NCBI GenBank assembly: GCA_963970005.1
Contig: CAXAMN010018890.1
Coordinates: 132,001 to 196,000, forward strand
Length of the DNA: 64,000 bases
Source of the DNA: Durusdinium trenchii
Lineage: Eukaryota; Sar; Dinophyceae; Suessiales; Symbiodiniaceae
Reading direction: 5' to 3'
Position numbers and translations under genes: made by a program. This document shows, piece after piece, positions 47,502 to 62,500 of the stretch. Within the stretch, counting starts at the first letter, position 1; the number at the start of each line of letters is the position of its first letter. The notes under the pieces were generated by a model that worked only from the letters and a program-made list of their open reading frames with translations, was not told the origin of the DNA and made no database searches.

Positions 47502-50500
47502 GAGTCTCAGGCCAGCTGTACTTCTTGCAATTTCCAGTTCACATCAGAATCAAGAGCTGGGTGCATTGAAGTCTGAAGTTGATTGATAACATCTTCTGTG
47601 TTTGATTGAAACCGTGTTTGGGATGCCCCAGCATGTGGCCGGGGTGCCTTTCGGTCCGGCGGCTTTCGCTCCAGAGGTTCTGAATCCCAAGAAGTTCTCC
47701 ATCGAGGGAAGCTCTGAGTTTCGGAACGTGGTCTGCCGCTTGGACCGTGGTGCTGACCGCTGACCGCTGCTCTCCACGCATCTCCGCGTCGTCCGCGTCC
47801 GGTCGGGTCGTGGAAACGAGTTGGTCCGCGCGGAGTTCTCAGGAAGGTGGGGCCCTGGAAGGTGGGTCGGTCCCGCTGCTGGTTCGCTGAACTTGGCCTC
47901 CTGGTGGTCCATTTTGATAGGGAGATGGTTCCCTGGCCCAGGGCAGGCTAGATTGATCCACCCTCCTGGTCTTTGGACAGACACCCTCATGGTGACGCGC
48001 CGACTCGCCCCGACTCGCCCCACCACCGAGTCGGGACCCTGCGCTGGCTCGAAGCGATCGGGACCGTGCGAGTCGGGGCCCGATTTCGGGTCGAGTTCCG
48101 TTCCGAGGTGGAGGAAATGAGACGTTCGTGATCGACCAGCAGGGCCGCTTATTCGCCTGGGGTGCCAATCAATGTGGGCAACTGGGCATAGGCTGGACGA
48201 GCTCGGACCAGATCCAAGAGTCACTGTGCAAGACACCCAGCGATGAGATAACGAGTGTGGGAAGCCAGATATTCTAGTTGAATTCTTGAACTTGAGCCAG
48301 CATGAATCCTTGAAGACCTGCCAGCTGAGCTAAACTGGTTGTGTTCCTACCAGCTCTTTTCCAGGGCAGCAAGCTGGAAGCTTCGTTCAGACCGCCAGCC
48401 ATGTGAAGCCGATTCACGACCCCGCCGCCTGGTGACAAAGGTGTGGACGCTCCGGTCAGGACGGTCGAGGACAATGGATGCGTGAGCCCTGTTTTTGGAT
48501 CCCCCAAAATGGCCAAACTTCTTATCAAGGAGGTCATGTTATGGTGCTAGGTATATTATATATGCTGGTACCTGGAGACACGATGTATATCTAACGTTAT
48601 ATACAAAATTATACAAAGAATATCGATCAACATCGATCAACCATCATATCAGAGAAAAACGGACTCTGCAAGCTGGCACTATGAAACTGGTTACTGGATC
48701 TTACTGGTCATTCTGCAGAGAGGAGACCTCCACAAATGACCTCCACATGTGAGCTCAGCTTGTGACGAGTCTAAGGGTCTAGGGAAATGCTGGCGTATGG
48801 TGGTGTCAGTTTCGATGGACAGAGTTGATTGATGTTGATTGACTGATCCCCTTTCATGGAGATAGGATCAGCGATTTCGCAATACAGATTGAGCAATGAT
48901 CTTCGTGGGTTTACTGAGCTTTGTTGGTGTGGTCATCGTGCACCCCGAGAACGTGCTTGTTTACCAGCCATGTGGGCTTGTTTACAAGACGCGCAGTCTT
49001 TGCCGTAGTTACTTAGTTCCACTATGTCCTCTCACTCCACTCACTCCACTCACTCCACTCGGACGTTTCTTCGCTTTCTAAGCAGGGACAGAGACCTGCC
49101 AAAGACCTCAGATTTAAAGAAAGGAAACGAGAGAACACTGAACATGTGTGAAAGAAGCGAAGATAAACCCATGGGCCGCCCATGCACCAGATTTGAGTTG
49201 TACGGATTCTTAGTCGGACCCAGGTCGCCTCGGTGGTCTCGGGAGACACCTTCACCATCGCCCGACTGGCGCCCTCGGCTGGGGCGGACGGACCAACATG
49301 CGGACGGAAGCTGGGACCTGGGGACCTTGAAAACCTTGGGTTGTTTCTCTTACTGTAGATCATCTTGGAGCTCTTAGCAAGTATGTTTTTTTAGCATGGT
49401 AAACGCCATGTCAAAGCATGGTCCGGAGTTTGCTGGGATGTAGAATTCAGGGTGGGCAACTCTTCCCAGCTTGGCAACACTTATCTGATTCTCGGCAGGA
49501 CCAGCCTGGTGCCCAAGAGGAAAACACTATATACAGTGAAACCATCCAAAAGCACGCAGTTGTGCTCCAAAAGCAGGTGGCACGGTTGCGCCCTCTTTCA
49601 ACACTCTGCCGGTTTCTTCCAAGGTGAATGGTGATGTCTTAGCCTGGGGAAGCCAGAGTTGTGGCCGTTTGGGCCTGGTCGAAGTGAAGGAGACAGAAGC
49701 GGTCTCGACCGCGTCCCAGGGCGACCGACCTCCCATTCCGAGGCATGACTGGGTGTGCCGCATGACCTCTAACACTGGGTGTGTCCAAGAAGAGAAATTT
49801 TAGATATGTCCTGCAACCAGGCCCCATCCTCATCCTCATCTACTGTTACTGGTTTGCTGGGATAGAAATATCCCATCTAAGAACGGTCTAAAGTTGGACG
49901 GTTCAACCCAGGCGTTCTTGTGTCGAAGAGTTGGTCAATCCTGGCCCCGGCCTGGCCCCGACCTGGCCGACCTGGCCCTTGGTGAGGCCACCTTTGGTGA
50001 GCCAAACATGATCAACTATGCATAATGGGATATGATATATCCCAAGTGTATCCCAGTAAACAACAGCTCTTGCCCCACCAGATCTCAGGCAGACCATGTA
50101 GACTATGGCCAAACAGGCAAGGCACTCCATGACTCAAATGTAGTTATATTCAGAATGTAGATATCCTTACGCTACACATCATAAAGCAATAGTAGAGGTA
50201 GATCCACCATTTTTTGATTGTTATCCTCAATCCTGGATGTTTCATCTACTGAGCTGGTTCTTGAAACCTTAAGGTGACTCTGAAGTTTATTCAATTGAAC
50301 ATCGTTTGCTTCAACCATTTGGTCCGGCGACCAGAGGCCGCGCAGCCTCACATCGATGGGGAGACCACCTGACCTTTTCAGAGCTACACTGTCCGTGGGC
50401 TTTTCCGTATCTCGAGACACCATGGTAGTAAGTCGGACGTAAGTGCAGACTGCTGTGTCGCCAGAGAGAGAGGTTTGGGGTAGAAACCGAGCGAAGTTTT

Positions 50501-53500
50501 TGGTAGCCTTGCCGTGTGTTGAACCTGAACAGACATGAAATTATGCAAGGAAATCTCACAACGGCTGGACTTGACATGACTTGACTCAATCCAACAGTTG
50601 TGCGTCTTGAGCGGGAAACATGCAAACCTGGACAATGAGGAAACCACAGGACCAGGTCCTTTTTCCGCCTCGACATGTCCCTCTAACTCAGGGCCAGAGG
50701 AAGGACCGACCGGTTCGACCCCAGGAGGAGCGCATCTGCTGGGACCCCTCCCTGGTCGTGGCCACCTGGTCAACCGCTGCCGCGGTCTCTGCTAAGAAGA
50801 CAGGGCCACCCGGCAGAGGAAGGACTGAAGGAAGGCCCTGCCCCTCCCTCCCAAAAACCTTTTACTCTTGGTTTGTTGATTTATACCTGGGATACTGCAG
50901 ATACATTCAATAGGTCTCTGAACCTCTTGATTTGTTCCAAAAGGACGTCAGAAGGGAGATCTGGCTGGTTCCCTCCAATCTGAACTTGAGTTCGGAATCC
51001 CAGGTCTCAGTGCAAAACACTCTGAATCTATCATCCCAATACGTGATTGAACTGTCAAACATCCGATACCATCGCATCTCAATCCGAGCGCAGCTCGACG
51101 GTGTCCGGAGCATCTATCTCGGGGGGGATCACTTGAGAATTTTGGAAGAGCACCATGGGTCCTGGGGTCTTGGGATGTCTTGCGATGTCTAAGTTTCAGA
51201 GTGGGTTGTGGCTCCAGTCCATTGGTAAGAGTCCACTTATGTAACTTTCCTGGGATTTGGCGAGGCGGGGGGATCCATAATATTCCTCTTTATAGATTTA
51301 ACAAAGAAGGGTCAGGGAATCCTCTAAACACTTGCTTTACAGAACGTGTTTCGTCGTTCTGTCCGAGCACCTTGCACCATGGATCGGACAAATTGAGGTA
51401 TACATGTGTTATACCCCAGCTGCGCGTACTCCTACGGTTCTCTGCTGTTGAGGCGCAAAAATCGCAAATCGATGGGAAGCGTACGTACCGACACCACAGA
51501 TGCTGAGGACTGCCCGGTTGTGTGTCTCTTTCAGCCTCCCAGTTTCGCCAGCTGCATACATTTGCAGGAAGTGCCTCAGGCAAAGCAGACAGCTGGCAAA
51601 GACAAGACTGCCAATGTTGCTGCTTGCTCAGCCTTAAGACACTGCCATGGTGTTATCCATTGAATGTTTCGAGGCATTACTTTAGGGATGTCACCCGGCA
51701 GGAAGCATGATCGCTGAGGTTAGCTTTGTGATGCTCCAAACCGTGCTGCAGCAAGAAAGCAATGATCACAGCAGTGCTGAACTGAAGCGTTATGCCGAAC
51801 AACTGGAGCAGACTGCGAAGCTTGGTTATGAGGACGATGTCTGAGCTTCTTTGTGGCTTTTTCTTGTGGACGGGGCGGAGGATTTGCTTTGAACATGACC
51901 TACTGGCTGCCGGACCACATGGATTCAATCAGACTCAGAGCAGATTGTTGGTGTTGCGAAGTTGGTGCTCGACCCAGGAAAGAGATCGTTTGGGATATCC
52001 AGAAGCTCAAGAAAGAAGAGGACTGTCAATGGTGGGACTTGTGACACAATGCCGAAATGGCATCGCTCTCTCAATGTTTGATTGAACAAGAACGGCTCAG
52101 TGCGAAGGTTTATCATCAGGACATCATTGATGTCAAACCTTGATTCTTGGTCAAGATCACACAGACTTCCACTGTGATGGCTACTTCTGCGAAAACGCTT
52201 TCAGCTGGCACCCAGACAGACAGCCCAGTTGGGCCCGCTGTCGCCAGGAGCCCTTGCTGAAGCTGGAAGCCCAGCTCAGTGACTCCTTGAAGATGAATCT
52301 TCGCCACCTGGTTCCGAACACTCCACAATGACCGGGACGACCGGCGACGACCGGTGGGTGCGAACTCACACGATGGGCGGAGGGAAACGGTTTCACGAGC
52401 CGAGCCGGGAAGGAAGCGGAAGGAAGGGAGGGGTACCCGCTGTTTCTTGTGGGGTTGAACTGTCAAAGATCGTCTGCTTGAGCTTGTGGTTGATTGTCCA
52501 CCCACTGCCTTGAACCGTACCTATATAGTATAAGGAGTATGTAAGGAGTATCAGTATAATACCATCTTTTTTGATTTATTTGGCGGCCTCCCAACCCAAA
52601 GCGCTCGTTGCCAAACGCTCGTCATGCGAGTCGGCCGATCGAAACGGATGAAGCGAGCAGGGTGAGACGACATGTCGTTTACTGTAGTCTCAACGGAATG
52701 CAAGTAGGCTGACATGGAAAAAAGGGCCATGCCTAGCAGAAAAAGATTCATAGTCAGTGCACTCCTTCTACCTTTATATACTTATTTTACGACCAAGCAC
52801 CTACAAAATCAGAGGCCATTTTGAGAGACACAGAAGCGCTTCGATCCTGACGTTCGATCTGGGTGACCCATCTGGTCAGATGGGTTTTCAGGCCCCTGGA
52901 AAACGCTGGGCGTCGTTGACCGGATCTCCGCCATCGCGGCGACACGGCCGAGGTTGGTTTCGCGGCCTGGTGGTGCCCGACGCTTCCACGACCTTGTTGG
53001 ATGCACGACTTCCGCACCACTTGGCGGTGGGGTGGGGCGGCACTCGGAGGGGAGCATGTCACCGGAGCGGTTGGACGATCATGCTGTCGTTTGAATGCGC
53101 TTGGCGTAGTACTTGGTTCTCCAATGTAGCGCACACACATTCACACATGGAAGTGGAACAAGAGTTCATGATCTAGCCCAGGACCACCCCGATGCTCTAC
53201 ATATCTCTACATTGTTCCTTAATCACTGCCTCGTCTTCGTTGCCCCGTTTTGTGCAGACCTATGCACGAATGTGTTGGATCCTGCAGCAGCAGACCACTT
53301 ATCTGACTCAGCTCTCGCAGTACCTTCATGGCTTTGAGGCAGAAACCTTCAGGGCGGGGGCGGGGTGGCAGACGACTCAAGCTGCTGGTAAGCTTGTGCG
53401 GACGACTCCTGTTGAAGAAAGGAAGACCAGGAAGCGAAGGACCTCAGATGGGAACATCCAACATCTTTTGCAGTTTGATTCAGTTTGTAGAGGTTTGAGG

Positions 53501-56500
53501 GTTTCAGGTTCTGGTTCCCGGAAATCCGGGATCCCTGCACTTCATTTCTTCCATGCAGGCGTAAGATAAGCCCATTAATTGGGGCTGCCCTCCATTGTTC
53601 AGATACTTTGATACTTTGTTTCTGCTGAAAGGCAGAATTGAATATACTACATACTGAAGGATCGAATGTCACACAATGTTCGAGTATGATGTGCTTTTTC
53701 TCCAGGCAGACATTTTCTTGGAGACGGTTGATGCCCTTTTTGGGGACGTCAACGACGAGCGGCAGCTGCATCTCTTCAACTCCTTACAGACTCGAATGAT
53801 TGCCAAGGAGGCAGAGAATGCAGGCGAAACGTCCCGCGCCCGACGCGCTAACCGCGGCACGTCCCGCGGGACGAACTCCCGGACACCCGCGTGGGTTGGA
53901 ACCATATGAAACCACTCTCGGTCGGTTCGAACAAGAGAGGCAGAGGGGAGGAGTGGCAAGGAGTTCTCTTCTTTTAAAACCCCGACGAGTCGATGATTTT
54001 GACTTTTGCTGGGAACTCTCTGCTGAGGGGTGAAATCATTCACCTGGTCACCAAGGGCATTGTGGACCGCCTGCAAGGCACATTTTCAAGTCCAATTATA
54101 TATTATATCAGCACGAATCAGCACCTATTGCCGCTTGTCATGTTAATAATCAGGGACACAACGCATTGACCACTGAATTCTTCGCTTTAGGGCTCTCAGG
54201 GAAGAAAAGACAACGTGACATGTTGCTGTGCGGCTGTGCAACACGACATCAGGCGGATCCCCTGAGAAGTTCATGGACAAGAGAGACTCCATTGGCTTTA
54301 TGGTCTTCTCGCGACGTTTCTTGCGAGACCCGGTGACAGAAGTGACCCAACAGCTCTTTTATTTGCGATGTGTGAGGCGTTAAGAAGTCTTATATAATCT
54401 CATATAAGTTAATGATCTTTCCAAGAAGGCCACTCTCCATATTAATAGTACAATCAGGTACAATCCATTTTCCAGGGGCCATTCACTTTGTTATGTGTTG
54501 TTTGTTTCCTCAAATGGATTGCCCAAGAGATCCTGCGTTGAACCTTCAATCCCCAAGTTCGCTCCAAACACTGGCCCAAAACGCGCGTCAAAGGGCCGCT
54601 ATGAGTTATATAACAGTGCGCGGGTGGTGTGTCTTTATTGGACCTTCTTCCTTTTCAACACATCAGCCCCCTGTGCTCGGTGCATGTCGCTTGCCGTGAG
54701 GCCAAGGTCGAAAAACATGGATGGTCGATGTATGTCGAGGTGATCGCGTTCTTTTTGGGCCGACCATCGCTTTTCGTTTGGACCACCGCGGCCGTGGCCG
54801 GGACCGGACGCGGCCGAACACGCTATGAGGACAGGCCTTCGCCAAGGACGTCTTGTGGCCCTTCCTGGGCTCCAAGGACCGGACGGTCTGTTCGTTGTTC
54901 GCTGGCGGTTTTTTTTGGTTTTTTGGAGCATTGGTTTTCTCAACACGAAAATAGGCATCCCAACCGGAAGATGTAGAAGCTATAGGAGTTCTCCAAAAAA
55001 GAATGAACGGGTGGGAATTCTGTCCATGCGGCCAGTGGACGCACTGTTGATGGGAAAGCCCCCATCTACAGGACTTGTCGCGTGCGTCGCAGATTGCCAC
55101 GAGCGGACACCAATGTCGATTTGCTTCTACAATTCAACTTGAACTCCTTAAAAAGAAATCACACCTACTATAGTACCTATATGTAGTAGGTACTATAGTA
55201 GGAACTCTTCAAATCTACATATAAACCTACTGTAGTACCTACTATGCTTAATCTTCGCACCAGATCACCGGGTGCCTTTTTTGGGGTTGGTCTCAAAATG
55301 AGGATTGAGACTTGGTCTCTTCATCTTCTTTGGTTTTTTCCAGGGAGCTCCTTGAGGCTCCGGAAAATGCGCTCCAAGCATGTATGCAAGATTATGCAAG
55401 CATATGCAAGCTTTCCAGTCCAAATCTCGTTGAAGTGGAGGATTCCATTCTCGAACTGGTCGGCTCCATTTCCAGCTCTGCGAATAGCACTGGATTCTGC
55501 TTGAGCTATGCTGACTTCAAGGAGCGACCAGCAGGAAATTGGGATGTTGAAGCACATTTTCAGACGCGAGGTTCAGAATGAGGCAACATTTCCCTCACTG
55601 AGAACGGGTCTTTTTGCAGCTGAGCTCTACTTTCTTGGAAGATCTTAGGAATTTTCTTGAAGTTTTGACCCAGATGAAGCTGCGTTGAGAAAGATGTGGT
55701 CATGGCGGCAATGGCTCAAACATGGGCTACCATAGTGACTCCCAGGAAGTACAAGACCATAAAAAAGAACAAACTGTCTTTCGGTGGCCCGAAAAAAGGA
55801 GTTTCCTTTCCGTGGCGCGACTTCGAGGGCACTAGGTGTTAGGGCTCTTTTTGCCACACATCACTGGTCCACAGGGCTTTTCACGGTTCCTCGATGGTGC
55901 CGGACCCGACCCTGTCCAAGATATCGCCGTGTCAGGAGAAGCTGGGCGCAGATGGCAGAGGCAAAGATGAGGTGGAGTTGAACAACCTGTACTCTGGGAG
56001 CGGTTTGGATGCACCAAGCATTTCATGAAGCGCCTCAGCCCTCCAAATTCTGAAATGGCATGAAATGCCAGGAGTTCCTGGAAATGCATGCAAACACCGA
56101 GTTCTCCACCAACAGCAGTCCATCAGAACTTAACCGATGTTTGTTTGCACTCAGACCCCCGCTCTGGCCAGGTTTGAAGGCCTTCCGAGACTTCCTGACT
56201 GGAGGCCATTGGGGCCATGGCCCGTGTTAAAAAGAGGGAGGAGGTCTATAAGAGAGGCTTTTTGGACGTTTTCGGGGTTGAAGTTGAAAGGTAGAGTAGA
56301 GAGTTTCAACGTTTCATGGTCCTGCTCAATGAGTGCCGGATGCCCTCCCGAAAATATGGCTGGGTGTTTCGTGCCATGGTACTGGGTCTTTTGAAAACCT
56401 CCTATCATGAGCCATGTGGTCACGTGGCAGAACCAGGTGCGTCCCTGCTACGTAGTGAGTTCAACGCTCGGAGACCCCATGAAACTGGTCACAAAACGGT

Positions 56501-59500
56501 CCCAGGAAACAACCAAACCGCTGGCGGAGCGGTTTTTGATGCGCTTGTTGATTGCGATTGATCCAAAGACTGCCAAACGCCCTGACTCATTGATGTCTCA
56601 GAATGGCAGCAGTCTCGAAGTCCGTTGAAGCTTTGTGCGGAAGGTTTTCAATATCTCGTTCAGGTTTTCTGGACATCATCCGCAAGATCCAGTTGCCCAG
56701 ATCCATGCAACTAGCTTTGCGTCAAGTGGCTCTGGCCTCCCAGAAGCTTGGCATCGTCCGTTCGAATTGCGTGGATGAAGCGCCAGGGCTCCGAAGTGTT
56801 GAGCACGTTGTCCCAGATCCATGCAGGTCACCAAGTACCCGCAGTACCCATTAAAAAGATCACGTCCCCAATTAAGAAAAAACACCATGTCCGAAACCCT
56901 AAATACGTTACTAGTTGTTTTAAATTACCGCCCTTCCAAACCGCTACTAAACTACCAACATGGTCGATTTTGGGGGTAGTTTTTAAACATTAGGTTCCAA
57001 AAACAACCCTAACTGCTCACCTCTGTCCACCCTGTCTATCCACCAGACACGCCGCGTTTACACCAGCAGGTTGTCCTTCCCCCAATGGCACGGACTCACC
57101 TTTCAAAAGCTTTAGTTGCTAGTCTAATGAAGAATCACTACTTAATAAAGGTGTTTGTAAGGTGAAAAGGAAGACCCTTCGATCTGGAGGTTTTTTCAAT
57201 TTTGATACGAGTTTAAGAAAGGATTCTATATAAAGAATTTCCTGGGTGACTTTTTGGTTAATCAATGATGCAAGGATCCTCCCACTGACTCTATTTTGGA
57301 CAACCCCGATTTCAGGGATCCCCAATTAAAAAACAATGCTCCCGAGTTTTTGTTAATAGGGGGTGATGGGGGGGCCTTTTTCTTTTTAAGGTGGAACGGA
57401 TTAAGTGACAGTTGTTGCTAGACTGGTGAAGAATCATTGACCTTCGATGACCTTCGGCAAGACTGTTCGATGATGGGGTGGCTGATTCTCAGCCGTCGAA
57501 GGCACGAGCTTTCGACAGACATCCATCCGGCCCAGGCAAGGTGTCACACCTGAACTCAACACGGATCGGAGTTACAGTACTGAATCCATTTGCATGGTCT
57601 TTTTGAGCTTCCATCTGAGCCATGCATAGCCATGCGGGCTGGGTTGACCATGTTGATTTGGGTGCACAGGGCAAATGAGCTGGATGACTGTGAAACGACT
57701 GGCTGAGGAGATGGAAAGACTCAAGCCTTCTTGCAGATATTGAGAAGGAGCAAAGGCCGTACCAGCCAGCTTTAAGACCTTTGGCATTGGGCATGTGATC
57801 CGATCAAAGAAAACGGCGGCCCTTTGTTTCGGGGATTTGGAGGATGACCGACCTTGGGTGCGAACTGCAGTGAAACCACAGACTCCTCTGACTGACCTGG
57901 GGGGAGATTCCACTTCACTTTTTGTTGGATATAGGTTTGGAGGGTATGCTTTTGGGTGTGGGACAGGGGGACAGAGAGCGATTCCACCATATTCCACCTT
58001 TCTCGAGCAGGGTGAACATCAACAGGTCAAAATGCAATCATTCGGCCTTCTCCTCACTGGCACTGCGGTCATGCACCTGCACATACTTCGACAAACCTTG
58101 CATTGCGCTGGTGAACCTTCAGTCCTAATCGACAGATAATTCGCACAGCCCATGTTGTTTTCTTGGTAGACACATTTACTGGTGCAAAAGAGAGGTTTTG
58201 CTGGTTTTGCTTTAACATGTGGCTCCATTGTATTGTTTGTCGTGTCTAATCGAGTTTTGGGCTGTTTCGCTGGTTTTGCTCTAGGCTGCCAGGGCCTCCC
58301 ATGATGTGTACTCGTACTACCCCCGGTGCGACTCAGCCGTTCGAGCCAAGGACTGTTTTGCTACGGCATCATCGAGCCCATCATGCGCGATGGAGCTCAA
58401 TATGCAGCACCTTGGCTTGCAACACTTAGCTGCTTGGGGTTCTGTAGCCAGGCGGACATGGCAGAAAATGGTCATCTTTTGGTACCTTTTGGTACGTCCT
58501 TTTCTACAGCTTTGTTTAGTTGTTTGTGGCACGGGTGTTTAGATTCTCTATTTGAGCAGTGGAACATACCCGTGGCCCGCCTGAGCACCATATGTTTTTC
58601 AACAGGTTAAACAACATTCAACAACCAGCGTTTTCTTCTATGGGGTCAGGTGCCTGCGAACTTCCTGAAGAAGAGTGCCGCGGATTACAAGCCAGATGAT
58701 CCGCAAATAGCATCAAACTTTGAGCCTTGGCAAAATACAACAACAACAACAGGTAAGCCTGGGTCGAGCTATTGGTGGACCACACCACCCCTAATCATGG
58801 AACATTTCACATTCCCGAGGTGATTGTAGATCCCCCTCAAGGGTCTTGGCTCAGTCGTTTAAAGGGATGATTTGCATCAGGAGGTGCAACAACAATCCTT
58901 TGGGATTTGAACCCAAATTTCCGTGTAGGGTGTAAGGAACTTGACAGCTGTTTGTTGGGACGGCATGGTCTGCAGCTTGCACGGCATGGATTCTGCACCA
59001 AAAACGCTTCTGAAGGATTGCATCGCTGACTTCTTGGACAAGATGCTGTCAAATACCATTGATCCAAAAGAGCTTCTTGCCTACAGTCAGTTCTTCGGTG
59101 TCTGCGGTTCTTCGCTTCGTCGCGTGCCTCGGTCCGGCTCCGTCACTTGACCGCACCTGGAGCAGATACTGCACAGATGAGCGTTGCCAACAGATCTGTG
59201 ACCCTTCCGGAAGATCTGAGCTTGGGGATGGTCGGGGTGTTCCACCCCGCGGGCGAACATAGACGAAGGTGCTCGAGAGGCCGAAACTGGCGGGATTGGG
59301 AGGCACTCAAGACGGCCGAAGGGACCGACGGCCGTCTTTTCATTGGTCTTGGGATGTCTTGGGGCGGCTTGAACCCCTTTGAACCCTGTGGGCCTCTCCA
59401 CCCTTCAACTGGGCACCCAGCCGGCTTTGATCTGGCTGACCGGGGGTTCTACCGAAGTCCAGCCGTGATCGACAGACAGGCACCCAAATCATCCCAAATG

Positions 59501-62500
59501 GAATCTTCCTCAATCTTCCGTGAACACCCAGTGATTTTGGGATCCAACCACGTGAAAAATCATCTTCCCAGTGGTTGTATCTCTCACATCCCCTTTCCCT
59601 GTCGCATCGCCGAGGAAGGCGCTGATTTCTGCTGCCCGGTTGATCAAAGAGGAGCTGCTGGCATATGTGCGCCGCCAGAGCGAGGTAGAGGATACCACTG
59701 GCCCAGACATCCTGGGAGACGCTTGGTCTCAGAAAACACGAGACCGTTTCTCCCCAAATGGACGGAACCTACTGAAAAATAATAACCTCAATATATATTG
59801 GGCATTCTCTATGTCAGATGGCTGGTTTCAGAGTTGGTGGCATTTCGACGCTTTCACATGGAGCCTCTCGGAAAAAGATCAACGCTTTAAGGGCCTGCTT
59901 CTTTGGGCTTGGTGTCAGATGACACCCATCAGTTGCACCTGCCTGATGTTTTCCTACTGACTACTAGCCGTTTGTTTTCATTCAGACCAAACAGCTGTTT
60001 CATGTCGACCACACTCGACCACTTCCGATTTGACGAGGCCACACTCCAGAGCCACTATTCGCGGGAGAAGAGCTTTGTGACCATGTCGCAGGTGCCCCCC
60101 GCGGGTGAGCCGCGAAAAGCACGGGAAGAGGAAGCACAGCATTCATGGTTTTCTTGTTCTGGAAGTCAATCAGGAATATTCTGCCGCTGCCGCAGCTTTC
60201 GAAAGTGCTTTGGTAGTGGATTGAGCTCTCTTTGGGTATCAATGGGTGAAAAGAGAGGGCTATGGTGCTGGGATCGGCGTGGCTTTACATTGACAGTTTC
60301 ATTGTCAGGCACCAACCACACTGCAGCAGGCAATTTTTTGCAAATGTGTTCAAAAGGGTTTGGTAACCTTCAACACCAACATCCATGAACCACAGATGTA
60401 GTTCGTAGCTGTGAGTCTTGCCATCAACCGCCATGTTTCTCACTTGGCTGTACTTGTCTTTGTTATGCCCTGGTGATCCATGGTGTGTTTATTTTGAAAG
60501 CTGAGAGTGTCACTGCCATTCTTGGGTCCTATTTTCGCTCTTATTTTTAACCAGGCCCACATCATGAAGCTCTCAAACCTGCTGCTGGAATGGAGCAACA
60601 AGCTGCGAATCAAAGAGCACGACCAATTGGACGCGTGTGTGAAGAGCATACCTGAATGGAACAAAGAGACGATTACGCCTCTTGGATGCGAAAGAGGGAG
60701 GGAAGAGTAAAGCAGGTCCAAGTGATCAGTTGTTTGTCGACTTCACTTCCAGGATGGAACAGCTTTCTCGCTTTGCAGTCGGGTGCAGCAAGAACCCGCT
60801 CAGGATCAGTGAGAGGTATGAAGTGCGGCTGAACTTCGAAATCAACACCCGCTTTATGATCACAGAAGAGGCATGCTCGTGTGCTCCCTTTTGCTCACGT
60901 GTCCTCTAGCACGTGAGCACATGGTATGGGTTTGACTTTCAAACTGCTGACAGAGCAGAGTTGTATCAAGTGACTCAAACTCACTTCGTTCGCAAGCCTT
61001 GTGTTTTTGATCGTTCTTGCTTCCAAATAGTTTGACGTTCATGTTTAAAGCTCTCGACACTGATGCAGGAGATCCGCCTTTGTAAGCAATCAATGTGCCC
61101 CTTGCCCGAATGGGCATGCAGTGCGAATGCTTCTCATCGACTTGTCTCTTGGCATCAGACTGGGTCTCTCGGTCTCTCGGAAACGTGAAAGAGACGACCT
61201 CATTTGTCACGCGTGACTGTTGGCCAAGCCACAAACACGGTGCCTCTGAGTGGAAGCAAAAAGCCCATGGAAGTTATTGACCGGGATGTTCAGGATGAGC
61301 TGGGCGGCTGAGCGTTTGGGGATGGCTGTTCGTGCGTTTCCCAGGCTGAGCAAAGGCCGGGTAATTAAGAAGAAGTTCTTTGAGAGACAGCCAGCCCAAT
61401 CACTGGTACTGTTCATGGAGAGTCCGATTTGCAGAAGAAAAGGAACGCAACAATTCCACCATGAGAATCCACGAATACCAAACCTTTTGTTTCCATTGGT
61501 CATATTGCCGTTGGATGGGTCTCATTTGGTCAGAGGGGTGGGATGACGCCAGCGTCCAATTCGGATGAGCAAACCGGAGTCCTTGAGGCATCAGGTTTTC
61601 CAACACCGTGGTGCCAGAGTCGCACCAAATCCCTCCGTAAAAGCCAGATGAACTGAGTATTCAGGGACCAGCCAGGTGAACTACCAGGGATGACCGCACA
61701 CAAAACGATGAACGTGGCGGTGGCTCACACCACACCTGAGGTGTACATAGAAGAGGAAGCCACTGGCAATGACCAAGGCACTGGGTTCAGCGCTGTGCTT
61801 GCTTTCGATGCCTACACTGTTTCAGACATGTGAGCCACCCTCCCAGAAGCAATCATATAGAAGTGGACAACCATGGACAACCTCCTGTTTGTAGAGGAAA
61901 ATTGTATTCCAGGAGGCCCTTGTCACCCTACATGATTGTTGGAGGGAGGGTAACTTTCACCAAGACATGATGTTTCATCAAAGAAACAGAAGCCGAGACT
62001 GATCCAAAGCGCCAACAGAGAACCGACTCACACAAAACCTCACAATGGATTCTTAGCACCAACCAAGCATCAAGACGAATGACGAATGCCTGGCGGAATG
62101 CTGGCAGGTGCTTTCTTCGAGTCTTTGTTTCAACGTTTGGGTCCCCTTGAGAGCAAGAACTTTGCGACTCTGTGGCCCAGCAGAATTACGAGGTGTGCAA
62201 GGTTTTTGGGTGTGCGAGTGACGCAAGGCACCGCGTAACCCGTAGACCGTACGTCGTGTAGGTCGAACGGCTTGTGGGTTCAGGGCAGTCTGGGCTCCCG
62301 GGGCGCTCCAAAATAGGGAGGTGGAAGTTCCAGGTTTTGGAACGTTTTGGATGGTTTTGGTCGAGTTTCTTTGAACAGTCGGGCACATGAGCCCTGAAGA
62401 GGGCAGTCTGGGCATACAAACTTCTGTCCGATCGAACCAGATAAGCCCTTTTTCCCCTGCCAAAGTATTCTCGGCGCAAACGACTTATGGTGCACGGGCC

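Noticed and set aside
50172-50423. 83-codon minus-strand frame with helical character
   Set aside because: It lies inside the plus-strand RCC1/GAP gene, with no minus-strand splice or start context.
60300-60330. GTNHTAA word resembling an RCC1 strand
   Set aside because: It is isolated, lies 10 kb beyond the propeller and is not followed by a Trp-Gly blade in any frame.
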